A stretch of 64,000 nt of DNA from Amycolatopsis sp. QT-25 (GCF_029369745.1 NZ_CP120210.1:124001-188000); one strand, 5' to 3'; positions 1-8,540 are shown, counted from the stretch's first letter. Numbers and translations are program-made. The notes: generated by a model from the sequence alone, not told the origin.

Positions 1-91
1 CCACCACTGCGGTGACCTCGCACATTCTGCACTGCCCGGACTGGCCGCGCCCCCGCGGGTCGAATCGTGATCTCCCCGCGACCCGTGCTTC

Positions 92-1231
92 TCAGCCCGC
101 CGGGAGAACGGTGTCCAACGAGGTCAGCGTCTGCTCCAGCCGGGTGTCGAGCGCCTGCGGGTCGCCACCGAGCGGCTGCGAGACCCACGCCGTCACGGCC
201 ATCGTGCCGGAGACGTAACCGGTGCCGCTGAGCTGACCGTTCTGGTTCGCGCCGACGAGGGCGAGACGATCGCCGACGCGCTGCTCGCGCAGGCCCGCGT
301 CGATCGAGTTCTCCCGGAAGTACTTCACGATCGCGGCCGCGTCCTTCGCGTCGTTCGCCGGGATCACCAGGACGAGGTAACTGTTCGTCCCCTCGTTCGA
401 ACCCTTGTACGTGACGGAAGCGACGTCCTTCGAAGCGAGGTAGTCGCCCGCGGCCTTCGAGTAGAGGCTGAGCTCGACACCCTTCGCGACCGACATCGTC
501 GAGTTGTCCTTCGACGGTGTCCCCGGCAGCGCGGGAAGCTGGTCCTCCAACGGTGTCTGGGCACTGTCGGGCCTGCCCGACGGCGTGAGGCCGGTCGGCG
601 GCTGGGCGACGCTCGGCTGTTCGGCGACGTTCGAGGGCGGCGACGAGCCCAGCCACAGCGTGCCGCCGATGATCAGCGCCAGCACCACCAGCACACCGGC
701 ACCGATGAACAGCCAGGTCGGCTTGCGTGCACCGACCACCGCGTAGTCCTCGGCCGGCGCTCGACGCGACGGACCGGCTTCGGGCGCCAGCGGCGGAAGC
801 GGCCGGTTCAGCTCGCGGGTCGACGGCGGGTTCCCGGCGGGCGGCGGGCTGGCTCGCAGGTAGACCGTCGGATTGATGTCGGCGGGCGAGGGGGCGGTGG
901 TCTTGTGGTCCGCGATCCGCGGAATGGCCGCCTTCTTCTCCGGCTGCTCGACGGGCGTGTGCACCGGCTGGGTCTGCCGATAGGGCTGGTGTTGCTGATC
1001 CGGCTGGCGCTGCTGGACGGCGACGGCGGGCGACTCGACCGGCCGCGCGGCGGGATTGGTGCTGTGCCACGTCCCGCCCGGCCGCCGCAGCGGCGAGGGG
1101 ACCGGGGACGGCATCGTCCCGCCGGAGGCCTCCGCCAGGAGTTCGTCCCGCTTACGGCGGTGTTCGGCGTGCCCGATACGACCCGCGGCCAGCTCGACGT
1201 CCAGCTGTCGAAGCTCGTCTTGCCAGCTCAT
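92..1231 (-). CDS. single-pass membrane protein with SHOCT-like N-terminus
   Basis: Predicted 379-residue protein. The first ~35 residues (MSWQDELRQLDVELAAGRIG...) form a short amphipathic helical module resembling SHOCT-type oligomerisation segments. Residues ~40-170 are a Pro/Gln-rich, disordered cytoplasmic linker. One hydrophobic helix lies at ~172-195, and a ~180-residue C-terminal domain is predicted outside the membrane. The order cytoplasmic module, linker, TM, outer domain suggests an envelope or sensory protein, but the outer domain is not recognised. A GGGGG stretch 4 bases before the ATG may serve as ribosome-binding site. It is the first gene of the window and its downstream neighbour is not visible. 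Confidence 0.8.
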   Translation of the reverse strand: MSWQDELRQLDVELAAGRIGHAEHRRKRDELLAEASGGTMPSPVPSPLRRPGGTWHSTNPAARPVESPAVAVQQRQPDQQHQPYRQTQPVHTPVEQPEKKAAIPRIADHKTTAPSPADINPTVYLRASPPPAGNPPSTRELNRPLPPLAPEAGPSRRAPAEDYAVVGARKPTWLFIGAGVLVVLALIIGGTLWLGSSPPSNVAEQPSVAQPPTGLTPSGRPDSAQTPLEDQLPALPGTPSKDNSTMSVAKGVELSLYSKAAGDYLASKDVASVTYKGSNEGTNSYLVLVIPANDAKDAAAIVKYFRENSIDAGLREQRVGDRLALVGANQNGQLSGTGYVSGTMAVTAWVSQPLGGDPQALDTRLEQTLTSLDTVLPAG

Positions 1232-1385
1232 TTAGCCCCCTGCCGCCGGGTGTGGGCAGCCAGTGTTGCATGCACCCTTATGGGTGGTTGATGTGGTCTT
1301 TCCTCATTCTTACGTCCCCGCACGACCTGGTCCAGCACCGATCTTGCCGCTTCGGACGGCGGGTTGCTCGAATGTGGCGGCGCAC

Positions 1386-1544
1386 TTCGCGACAGTGGCC
1401 TTCTACGTGGATCTGCTCGCGGAGCAAGGCCCGCTGTCGGGTGAGCCGTACACGCGACAGCTCGACGGCAAGCTGCGGGAGCTGCGGTTCCAACCGGACG
1501 GGGACGCCGTGCGGATCACCTAGTGGATCGCGTCCGGCAAGCGT
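1386..1544 (+). pseudogene. HigB/RelE-type toxin remnant
   Basis: The frame reads FATVAFYVDLLAEQGPL, then a conserved-looking LDGKLRELRFQPDGDAVRIT, then an amber codon at 1521-1523, then WIASGKR. This is the middle of a phage-Gp49/HigB-like mRNA interferase, in which RIT is normally followed by a YWI-type strand. The sequence upstream no longer looks like the family, and after GKR the reading jumps directly into antitoxin-like sequence in another frame. The N-terminus and the C-terminal strand are therefore missing, so no active toxin is expected. The family call comes from motif memory, not a search. Confidence 0.55.
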
Positions 1545-1768
1545 CCGCAAAGCTGGCTTACGACCTGGGCAGGACCGTGCGTGAAATGCCCGAAGCACGT
1601 GGCTGGTCCCCAACGAGGCTCGCCGCCGAGGCAGGTATGACGCAGTCCGCCGTCGCGCGGTTCGAGGCAGGAGGAACGGTTCCGACCATTCCGGTATCGG
1701 AACGGCTGGCGCATGTTCTCGAAGCCGATCCAGACGTTCGCATCACTGCGCGTCTTTCCACGGTGTGA
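1523..1768 (+). CDS. XRE/HigA-like antitoxin, N-terminally shortened
   Basis: An 81-residue frame with a helix-turn-helix core at ~18-55 (GWSPTRLAAEAGMTQSAVAR), typical of HigA antitoxins of the XRE family, which bind their own promoter and neutralise HigB. The GTG start overlaps the toxin remnant's stop (TAGTG), which would allow translational coupling. Full-length relatives usually have ~20 more N-terminal residues. Here a deletion appears to have joined the toxin interior to the antitoxin interior. It may still encode a DNA-binding protein, but it is best read as one half of a decayed toxin-antitoxin module. Confidence 0.5.
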   Translation: MDRVRQASAKLAYDLGRTVREMPEARGWSPTRLAAEAGMTQSAVARFEAGGTVPTIPVSERLAHVLEADPDVRITARLSTV

Positions 1769-1837
1769 TGCTCTTTCGGCTGCTCAGGCGCGGACGGCCG
1801 GTTCCGCCGGTACGGTGGCCGACGTGGGATGTGCCGG

Positions 1838-2344
1838 GTGACGGAAATCGACGCGTGTCGCGGCGCGCTGCGCGAGCTGGCCATCGGCAGGCTCGCCGGA
1901 CGTGACGTCCGCACGTCCCACCTGGTCGAGGCGGGGCTGGACGCGATCGTCGCCGGACTCGACACCCCGTCCCTCGCCTTGCTCGCCGGGCTGGAGTCCT
2001 CCACCGAAGCCGCCGTCGACAAGGTGTTCGGCCAGGTCGTCGACGAACTGGGCCTCGAACTGCCCGCCGATCCGACGGCCGCCCGCTGGTCGTTGATCCA
2101 CGGCTGGCTCACCGCGATGGTCGACGGCCGCCTCTCGCCCGCGGCCGGCGGCGCGCTGGTCAGCGAGGTCGGCGAGTTGCTCGGATCGCCGCCGTCGCTG
2201 CGCGGGATCACCCGCTGGTCGGCGATGCTCGACAACTGGATTCCCACCGATCTCACCCCGAGGGACGTCTGCGAAGTGCCGATCCTCGAGGAATCGGCCG
2301 AGCTGCTCGAAGGTCCTTGGCCGCCTTCCCCGCGTCACCCGTAA
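1838..2344 (+). CDS. conserved actinobacterial protein of unknown function
   Basis: A soluble, alpha-helical, acidic protein of ~168 residues starting VTEIDACRGALRELA. The GTG at 1838 is preferred, and an ATG 9 bases upstream is the alternative. There is no signal peptide, TM segment or catalytic motif. Trp/Leu-rich patches such as RWSLIHGWLTAMVDG suggest a helical bundle. Function is not recognised. It is followed by a 75-base gap holding a promoter-like region for the next gene. Confidence 0.7.
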   Translation: MTEIDACRGALRELAIGRLAGRDVRTSHLVEAGLDAIVAGLDTPSLALLAGLESSTEAAVDKVFGQVVDELGLELPADPTAARWSLIHGWLTAMVDGRLSPAAGGALVSEVGELLGSPPSLRGITRWSAMLDNWIPTDLTPRDVCEVPILEESAELLEGPWPPSPRHP

Positions 2345-2358
2345 AGCCCCGGTTTCTG

Positions 2359-2378
2359 TCGTACATGTGTTCTAAAAT
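2359..2378 (+). promoter_or_regulatory. LexA-like (SOS) box overlapping a -10 hexamer
   Basis: TCGTACATGTGTTCTA matches the actinobacterial/mycobacterial SOS box TCGAAC-N4-GTTCGA at 10 of 12 fixed positions. It runs into TAAAAT (2373-2378), a good -10 element placed ~40 bases before the ATG at 2420. A TGTCG motif upstream also gives a partial match to the PafBC-type damage promoter (TTGTCRGTG-N8-TANNNT). Operator overlap with the -10 is what repression would need. This is pattern-based only. Confidence 0.4.
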
Positions 2379-2419
2379 GGGCTTTGTACAGCAGGAACAG
2401 CGGCGAAAGGCAGACACGG

Positions 2420-3028
2420 ATGGCCTACATCACCCTGCCCACGTTCGTGGGGTACAGCACGAGCTCGGGTCCTTCGCGTTCCTCGTTCGTCCGGCGTTGG
2501 CGTCGTCAATACGAGGACCCGGCTCGGGGCGGGTTCAACTTCTACCTCCGCGCCGCGAACGCGATCCGTGCCGGGCGGATCTCCGGGCGGGATCGCGAGG
2601 TACTGCGGGCGCTGGTCGAGAACGCGGACGAGCGCACGCGGCCGCACTACACCGAGATCGCCAACGGCTGGCTGCGTTACCTCGGGCGGCGTGACCTGCG
2701 GCCTGCCGAGGTCGGCCGGTCACGATGGCGGCTCGGGTCGCTCGAAGTGGGGATCAATCCGCATCTCGGCCTGCGCAAGGGCGACGGCCCCGTCCACGTG
2801 ACCTGGCTCTACTTCAAGGAGGAGCCGTTGAGCCGGGACGCGGCGCAGATGGTGCTGTGGCTGCTCGAGCAGACCATGGACGAGCTGCGCCCCGGCGGGC
2901 GGCCGCTCGTGGTCGACGTCCGGCGTTCGAAGGAGTTCGCGTTGTCGCCGCGTGATCGCGACAAGGTGCGGCCGTGGGTACGGAGTGAGGCGTCGGCCTT
3001 CATGAGCCTTTGGGAGGCGGCCGCGTGA
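2420..3028 (+). CDS. conserved protein of unknown function, possibly SOS-regulated
   Basis: A basic, soluble 202-residue protein starting MAYITLPTFVGYSTSSG. A longer frame starts 36 bases earlier, but GAAAGG sits just upstream of this ATG. It is Arg-rich (SFVRRWRRQYEDPARGG), with an N-terminal helical half and a C-terminal half containing LEVGINPHLGLRKGDGPVHVTWLYFKEEPLS, which looks like a beta-rich domain. No family is recognised. The LexA-like box in its promoter suggests a DNA-damage connection, but nothing in the protein proves it. A hairpin follows the stop codon by 7 bases. Confidence 0.75.
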   Translation: MAYITLPTFVGYSTSSGPSRSSFVRRWRRQYEDPARGGFNFYLRAANAIRAGRISGRDREVLRALVENADERTRPHYTEIANGWLRYLGRRDLRPAEVGRSRWRLGSLEVGINPHLGLRKGDGPVHVTWLYFKEEPLSRDAAQMVLWLLEQTMDELRPGGRPLVVDVRRSKEFALSPRDRDKVRPWVRSEASAFMSLWEAAA

Positions 3029-3035
3029 ACGAACG

Positions 3036-3067
3036 ACGGCGGGCCTGCCTTCCGTGGGGCCCGCCGT
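3036..3067 (+). terminator. hairpin terminator
   Basis: A perfect 10-bp inverted repeat, ACGGCGGGCC/GGCCCGCCGT, with a 12-base loop, directly behind the stop of the preceding gene. It lacks a U-run, as is usual for high-GC actinobacterial terminators. Confidence 0.6.
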
Positions 3068-3215
3068 TCACGCGCTGTCATTCTCATGGTTCCGGCGGCG
3101 GCGCAAGGCATCTGATCAGGTGACAGATCCGCGGAGTCTGCCTACGGACTGGACAACTTGAGCCCTGAACACGAAGCTTTCCCAGTCTTAATCGGCCGAA
3201 CCACCGAGGGCGCTC

Positions 3216-3755
3216 GTGAACAACGCTTGGGAAGCCATCTCCAGGGTCGCGGATGAGCCCGCTTGGTACTGGGTCTACGACAAGCTCGCGTTCTGGCCGA
3301 GCACCTACGCGCACGCCTGGCCCGGTTTCCGTGAACCCGCCCCGTCCGTCGCGTGGGACCTCGCGCCCAGGGGGCTCGACCGCTCGTCACCCGAGTTCCG
3401 GCTGGGCCCGTACGCCGTCGAGCAGAACGACGTCGCCCGTGTCGCCCTCTCGGCGCTGAAGGAATGCGTCGCCGAGGACGAATGGGTGTGGGTGCTGCAC
3501 TGGCAGCACCAGTCGTACCGCTTCTACCCGCATCGGCACGCCGCGCTCGACCCGTGGCCGGTCCCGGTGTTCCCGCGCACCGACTACCACCTCTTCCTGG
3601 CGAACGACTTCCGCTTCGGCACGCTCGGGCACCCGTGGGAGCGGACGCTGTGCGTCTACGGCGAGAACCTCGTGCCCGCCTTCGAAAAGCACGGCGAACG
3701 CGTCTTCGGCACCGTGCTCCGGCGCGACGGGGCACCGGCCGCGATGGCGGGCTGA
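3216..3755 (+). CDS. DUF2716 family protein
   Basis: A 179-residue soluble protein starting with GTG (MNNAWEAISRVADEPAWYWVYDKLAFWPS). The N-terminal W-x-x-I...vydk-F-PS pattern, the central PSVAWDL segment and the Trp-rich EWVWVLHWQHQSYRFYPH block match my memory of DUF2716. No catalytic residues are known for this family. It is followed 38 bases later by an Imm7 gene on the same strand, so the two could be co-transcribed. DUF2716 members often occur as small single-domain accessory proteins in actinobacteria, and a contact-dependent immunity role is possible here only by association. Confidence 0.6.
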   Translation: MNNAWEAISRVADEPAWYWVYDKLAFWPSTYAHAWPGFREPAPSVAWDLAPRGLDRSSPEFRLGPYAVEQNDVARVALSALKECVAEDEWVWVLHWQHQSYRFYPHRHAALDPWPVPVFPRTDYHLFLANDFRFGTLGHPWERTLCVYGENLVPAFEKHGERVFGTVLRRDGAPAAMAG

Positions 3756-3793
3756 CCACCGTCCGACGGGCGGACCTGCCTAAACTCAGGCAG

Positions 3794-4195
3794 GTGTTCG
3801 AATACCACGGGTGGGTGACCATCCAAGCGAGCCCTTCCGGTGATGACGACGCGGCGCTGCTCGAGCGCATCGTCGAGCGGGTGCACCGCGCCGTCCGCGA
3901 CTTCGGCGACGCCGATCTGCTCGACCTGCGCTGGGCAGCCGGGGTGCCGGTGCTGCATCTGGGCGGGATGGACAAGCACGGCACGGCCATCGCGCCCGAG
4001 CTGGTGGACCTGTTCACCCGCGTCGGCGACCTCGCCCCCGGCTCCTACGGCCTCCTGCACGTCTGGGACGACCAGGATCCCGAGCACGACAACGAATTCA
4101 GGGTGTACCGGATGGCCCGCGGCCTGGTCACCGAACGCGGCGACGAGCACCTGTCCCCGGTCGCGCCGACCGTGCTGGACGACTACGAGATCTGA
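3794..4195 (+). CDS. Imm7-family immunity protein
   Basis: A 133-residue protein. The GTG start was chosen because family members begin MFEYHGW, and here the frame reads VFEYHGWVTIQAS. Other family marks are DLLDLRWAAGVPVLHLGG, LAPGSYGLLHVWDD, the NEFRVYRMARG strand and the C-terminal LSPVAPTVLDDYEI. Imm7 proteins protect cells against polymorphic toxins delivered by contact systems. No cognate toxin gene is visible within the window, so this is an orphan immunity gene, perhaps protecting against non-self toxins. It lies immediately downstream of the DUF2716 gene. The region after it (4196-4548) holds no recognisable gene. Confidence 0.7.
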   Translation: MFEYHGWVTIQASPSGDDDAALLERIVERVHRAVRDFGDADLLDLRWAAGVPVLHLGGMDKHGTAIAPELVDLFTRVGDLAPGSYGLLHVWDDQDPEHDNEFRVYRMARGLVTERGDEHLSPVAPTVLDDYEI

Positions 4196-4548
4196 GCCGT
4201 CCGCCCGCGTTTCGCGGATGATCGAATCCTGTTGTCCGGCTGCTTCTTCGTGGCCCATGACCCCTGACGTAGAACACCCGCCCGGTTCCTCGTGACGGTG
4301 GCTGGATCGCCGCTGACCCGCCCCTGAACTCTGGGCCGAACGGCGGGCCGTCTCCGAAGACCGCGAGCGGCCGATGCCGTCGACGGACTGCGAAATTTCG
4401 TCGCCGGGAGCCCGACCGCGCCGCCGACGACCTGCCCGTGCCATCCGTGCTGAGGACCCGTGCCCCCTGTGCCGACGTCGACCTGGCATCGCGAACGTTC
4501 GAGCGCCCGCGCTCCAGCAGGTCAAGTGGCGCGGCTACATTCTCGACC

Positions 4549-6291
4549 ATGGTCTTGACCAGGGGGATTCGCCGCGTCCGAGTGAACACATGGGTACTGC
4601 TCGGCGTGGCGGTCGCTTGGCTGCTCGTCAACTTCCGGTGGATCGTTCTGTATCGCGATGGCCAGGTGTTCGACATCGACGAGGCCGGCTATTTCGGCAT
4701 GGCGTTGAACAACCACGGCGCGGCACTCCGGGACGGCGTCACCGGCTGGATCGAGGCCGTCGAGTCGCCGGGTATCCAAGCTCCACTGCTGCCCGCGTTG
4801 ACTTCGTTGCACTTCTTCGCGACCGGGACGGGCACGGTGGCCGCGTTCCTCGTCCCGCTGGTGGCGGGGGTGGCGTTGATCCTGCTCACGCACGCCGTGG
4901 CCGACAGGGTGGCAGGCCGCCCGTTCGCCTGGATCGCCACGGTGCTGATCGCCACCGCTCCGGGTGTGCTCTTCGAGGCCCGCGCCTACCATTTCGCGCT
5001 GCCCGCGGCGGTCATGACGACGGCGGCCGTCTACTGCCTGATCCGTTCCGAAGGGCTGTCGAAACCGCGGTTCGTCGTGCTCTTCGGGATCTTCGTCGGG
5101 CTGATGCCGTTGTCGAGGACGATGGCCATCGCGTTCGTACCCGCGTTGGTGCTGGCCGCGTTGATTCAGGCGGTGGTACCGCATGATCGGAAGAGGCGGC
5201 TGAAACATCTCGTCCTCGCGGCGCTCGTGGCCGCCGGCGTCGCGGCGATCTGGCTGGTGCCCAACGGTGCCCGGGTCTTCGGGTACCTGTTCGGTTTCGG
5301 CTACGGGAAGCAATCGGTGGAGTTCGGTCAGGAAGCGGGGGTGTTCAACCCCGCGGCCTGGGTCGCGCGGCTCCGGCTGCTGATCTTCGACCACGGGCTG
5401 CCGCACACGCTGCTGCTGGGTGCCGGGCTCGTCGCCGCGATCGTCGTGGCCGTCGTCAAGATCCGGACCGGTCCGGCGAAGGACGTCCTCGGCTCGATGG
5501 TGGCATCGGCGCTGTTCCCGTCGGCGCTGCTCGTCGCGGAAGGCGGACTGGCGGTGCTGACGTCGAAGAACGCGGGGACCGCCTTCTTCCTCCCGTTGGT
5601 CCCGTCCATGGCGATCCTGGCGCTTTGGGGGTGGTATCGGGTGCACCGTTCGCTTCGGCGGGTTCTGCCGTTCGTGGTGGCGGCGGCCGGGCTGCTGGCG
5701 CTGGTGCCGATGGTGGATCTGCGGCTGCCCACCGCTCGGCCCTGGGAAGTGGATCTGCCGGTGCTGGGCACGTCCAAGATCACCGACGGGCGCGGTGCTC
5801 CGCAGCTCTACGCCGACCCGGACGGCAATGTCGCCGAGCCGGTGAGTGTGGAGACTGTGCGGGAGTGGCGGGCCGCTTCGGAATGGGCCGCCGATCAGGT
5901 GAAGCAACACGACGCGGTGGGCGGGGCGACGGCGTTCGGGTTCCGTGACCGGCTCTTCAACACCAACACCGTGCAACTGGAGATGTTGCGGAAGCTCGGC
6001 TACGGGGTGGCGTTGCCGCAGGTCAATCCGACGGAGAACGGGAACACCGAACCGGACTACCGCAGCTGGCTGACGTCCTACCAGAACAGCAACGGCGGGG
6101 ACGCGAGCAAGACGTGCCTGCTGTTCACGGCGACGGGAACGGTCAACGAATTCGAGCCGAAGGTGGATCCGCCGTCCATGGTGTCCGCCGCGGCGGCCTC
6201 GGGGTTCACCCCGGTCGCGACCCGGCCCTTACCGAACGGTCGGCTGGTGACCTTGTGGCAACGCCCGCAGCCCACCTGCATGCCCTCTTGA
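4549..6291 (+). CDS. GT-C fold glycosyltransferase (GT39/PMT-like membrane protein)
   Basis: A 580-residue polytopic membrane protein. The ATG at 4549 is chosen because the longer frame adds 37 Arg-rich residues before the first helix (NTWVLLGVAVAWLLVN). The first extracytoplasmic loop contains FDIDEAGYFGMALNN, the acidic D-x-D-E motif at the position used for catalysis in GT-C enzymes, which transfer sugars from polyprenyl-phosphate donors at the outer membrane face. About ten further TM helices follow, then a soluble extracytoplasmic C-terminal domain (~370-580). The acceptor, whether cell-wall glycan or protein, cannot be told. It is a single gene, followed by a strong hairpin. Confidence 0.75.
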   Translation: MVLTRGIRRVRVNTWVLLGVAVAWLLVNFRWIVLYRDGQVFDIDEAGYFGMALNNHGAALRDGVTGWIEAVESPGIQAPLLPALTSLHFFATGTGTVAAFLVPLVAGVALILLTHAVADRVAGRPFAWIATVLIATAPGVLFEARAYHFALPAAVMTTAAVYCLIRSEGLSKPRFVVLFGIFVGLMPLSRTMAIAFVPALVLAALIQAVVPHDRKRRLKHLVLAALVAAGVAAIWLVPNGARVFGYLFGFGYGKQSVEFGQEAGVFNPAAWVARLRLLIFDHGLPHTLLLGAGLVAAIVVAVVKIRTGPAKDVLGSMVASALFPSALLVAEGGLAVLTSKNAGTAFFLPLVPSMAILALWGWYRVHRSLRRVLPFVVAAAGLLALVPMVDLRLPTARPWEVDLPVLGTSKITDGRGAPQLYADPDGNVAEPVSVETVREWRAASEWAADQVKQHDAVGGATAFGFRDRLFNTNTVQLEMLRKLGYGVALPQVNPTENGNTEPDYRSWLTSYQNSNGGDASKTCLLFTATGTVNEFEPKVDPPSMVSAAAASGFTPVATRPLPNGRLVTLWQRPQPTCMPS

Positions 6292-6295
6292 GCAG

Positions 6296-6327
6296 GAGGG
6301 CGCACCGGTTTTCGCCGGTGCGCCCTC
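6296..6327 (+). terminator. strong hairpin terminator
   Basis: A 13-bp perfect stem (GAGGGCGCACCGG/CCGGTGCGCCCTC) with a 6-base loop, starting 4 bases after the glycosyltransferase stop. Confidence 0.75.
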
Positions 6328-6569
6328 GCCCATATATGCACAAACTCGAATTACTACGGTCGTGTGACTCTGCTCACCGAACCTGTAGCACTTAGTAACC
6401 GCTGGGCCGACCGGCAAGAAGCGAAGAAACGCCGGATGAGCCAAGCATCAGTGACCCCTTGCGAGGGCGAGAGGTGAGCACCGTGGGGGCTCCGGGGACT
6501 CGGCCTCCGGAAAGGATGGCGAACATGTCCTGGTCCAGGCATTTCCTGGACACGCCATGTCCACCTGCG

Positions 6570-6642
6570 AGCGGATGACGGGATTCGAACCCGCGACCCT
6601 CACCTTGGCAAGGTGATGCGCTACCAGCTGCGCTACATCCGC
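6570..6642 (-). tRNA. tRNA-Gly (anticodon GCC)
   Basis: On the minus strand the sequence folds as a complete cloverleaf. The acceptor is GCGGATG/CATCCGC, the D arm is GCGC/GCGC, the anticodon stem is TCACC/GGTGA around loop TTGCCAA with anticodon GCC, and the T arm is GCGGG-TTCGAAT-CCCGT. The discriminator base is U, as usual for bacterial tRNA-Gly. CCA is not encoded. The flanking ~240 bases on one side and ~200 on the other show no gene. Confidence 0.95.
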
Positions 6643-6839
6643 ATGTACCTCGCTGCTTCGACACTCGTTTGAAGCAGTGGACCCACCATACACCGACCGT
6701 CCGTAGCGGTTTCGACCCACCCCTACAGGTGCTTCGGTGTCACTCCTGACGTACAAGGGGTGACGACGGCTGCATACCTCCGTATGGTGTCCCCATTCGA
6801 CCGAATGGTGAGTCCTTCGGGGAGGAGGTGCCTGGCCGG

Positions 6840-8435
6840 ATGACCGAGCAGGGCACGGTGCCGCTTCAGGCGGCCTCGGAATCCGACGAGCAGGCATTGC
6901 TCCAGCGTCTCCGTAACGGCGAGGACGCCGCCTTCGGGGAGCTGTTCGAACGTCATGCCGCCGCGGTACGGCGGCTGGCCCGCAGTCTGGCCTCCGATCG
7001 GTCGGAGGCGGAGGACATCACCGCCGAGACCTTCTTCCGGGTGCTTCAGGCGTTGCGCCGGGGCGCCGGACCGCGGGACTACGTGCGGGCCTACCTGCTG
7101 ACGGTGGCCCGCCGGGTCTCGTGGGAGTGGCACGGCGCGCGTCGTGACGTGCCGGTGAGCGACGACGAGCTGAGTTTCCGGGCCGGGGCGGGGGCGGACA
7201 CCAACGCCCGCACGGCCGAACATTCGCTGATCACGACCGCTTTCACGAGTTTGCCCGAGCGGTGGCGTTCGGTGCTGTGGCAGACCGAGGTAGAAGGCGA
7301 GCAGCCGGCGATGGTCGCGCCGCATTTCGGGTTGAGCGCGAACGCGACGGCGGCGCTGGCCAGGCGGGCGCGGCAGGGGTTGCGGGCCGCGTACCTGCAG
7401 GCGCATCTGTCGGTGAGCCGCGGGCCGGACTCGTGCCGGTCAGTCGTCGAGAAGCTGGGCGGATTCACCGCGGGCAGCGTCACCGGGGCCGAGGCCCGCC
7501 GGATCAAGACCCACCTGATCGGATGCCAGTCCTGCCGGGCGACGCACGACGAGCTACGTGACGTCTGTTCGTCGTTGCGGGCGCACGCCGGGGTGGTGGC
7601 GCTGCTGGTGCCGGCCACGGCCGGGGCCCACGCGAGCGGGGCGTTGTCCGGGCTCGCCGCGTCGGTCAAGGGGATTCTGCTCGGGTCGAAGGTGAAGGTC
7701 GGTCTGGCGGTGGCGTCGACGGCCGCCGCGGGCGCGGTCGGGATCGTGGCCGGGCCGGCGGTGTTCGGCACGGACGTGACGCACACCTTGGGCCTGTCCG
7801 GCGGCGGCCTGCCCGAGCTGGCGCTGCTGCCCGCGCAGGTCGCCCCGCCCGTACAGGGTGAGCCGGTGGAAATTCCGCCGCAGCGGATCGCCGAGACCCG
7901 GCTGCACGGCAAGGGCGTCCAGCCGGTCAAGGCCGCGTTGGACCCGAACGGCCGGAACGTCGAGCTCGGAGTGGCCGACCTGCCGGGTCTGCCCGGCGTG
8001 GGCACGTCGCGGAAGGAGTTCGGCGGCGGTCACGCCGAGATCGTGCGGCCTCCGGCCGAGCAGACTCCGTCGCAGGAGGAGACCGGGCCGCGGAACGAGG
8101 TCCCGGAGACCGGTTCGAACCAGACCACTTCGAAGCGGGACGACGTCCCGCCGGGTGAATCGCTCAAACCGCCCGAGGAGTCGCTGAGCCCGACCACGAC
8201 GACACCGCGGGACTTGACCGAGCCGCCGGACCCGGACGCCCCCGAGCCGAACGCGCCGGCGCCGGACGTGCCCGAGCCGAACGCACCGGAGTCGACCGAC
8301 CCGGAGGAGTCCTCTTCGCCGACGACCGGCACCCCCGGAAGTGCGGTCGAGACGCCGTCGGAGGACGAGCCGAACCCGGTGAAGCCGACTTCCCAGTATC
8401 CGGAACCCGGCGTCGACCACCCGACCTGCCCATAA
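6840..8435 (+). CDS. ECF sigma factor fused to zinc-finger anti-sigma domain and membrane anchor
   Basis: A 531-residue protein. GGAGGAGG lies 12 bases before the ATG; an in-frame GTG closer to it is less likely. Sigma region 2 spans ~24-95 (ALRRGAGPRDYVRAYLLTVA at its end) and region 4 spans ~128-185 (LPERWRSVLWQTEVEG). Residues ~196-235 carry C199-x25-H225-x3-C229-x2-C232, the zinc-binding ZAS/zf-HC2 signature of anti-sigma factors. A hydrophobic helix lies at ~285-308, and a ~220-residue Pro/Glu/Thr-rich tail is predicted outside the cell. Sigma, anti-sigma and membrane tether are thus one polypeptide. Release presumably needs a conformational change or proteolysis. Fused ECF groups are known in actinobacteria. 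Confidence 0.85.
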   Translation: MTEQGTVPLQAASESDEQALLQRLRNGEDAAFGELFERHAAAVRRLARSLASDRSEAEDITAETFFRVLQALRRGAGPRDYVRAYLLTVARRVSWEWHGARRDVPVSDDELSFRAGAGADTNARTAEHSLITTAFTSLPERWRSVLWQTEVEGEQPAMVAPHFGLSANATAALARRARQGLRAAYLQAHLSVSRGPDSCRSVVEKLGGFTAGSVTGAEARRIKTHLIGCQSCRATHDELRDVCSSLRAHAGVVALLVPATAGAHASGALSGLAASVKGILLGSKVKVGLAVASTAAAGAVGIVAGPAVFGTDVTHTLGLSGGGLPELALLPAQVAPPVQGEPVEIPPQRIAETRLHGKGVQPVKAALDPNGRNVELGVADLPGLPGVGTSRKEFGGGHAEIVRPPAEQTPSQEETGPRNEVPETGSNQTTSKRDDVPPGESLKPPEESLSPTTTTPRDLTEPPDPDAPEPNAPAPDVPEPNAPESTDPEESSSPTTGTPGSAVETPSEDEPNPVKPTSQYPEPGVDHPTCP

Positions 8436-8540
8436 CGCCCGAGCGGGGATATCGCCGTCGAACTCTCGCGGATCCGGCCGCCGTCACGGTACGGTGGAGC
8501 TCGCTCACGACGAGCGAGCGGCCGCGCGGGAGGCGACTGA

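Noticed and set aside
1..91. Short frame at the left edge (12-218)
   Set aside because: Overlaps the 3' end of a well-supported minus-strand gene and has no ribosome-binding site or family features; I see nothing in 1-91.
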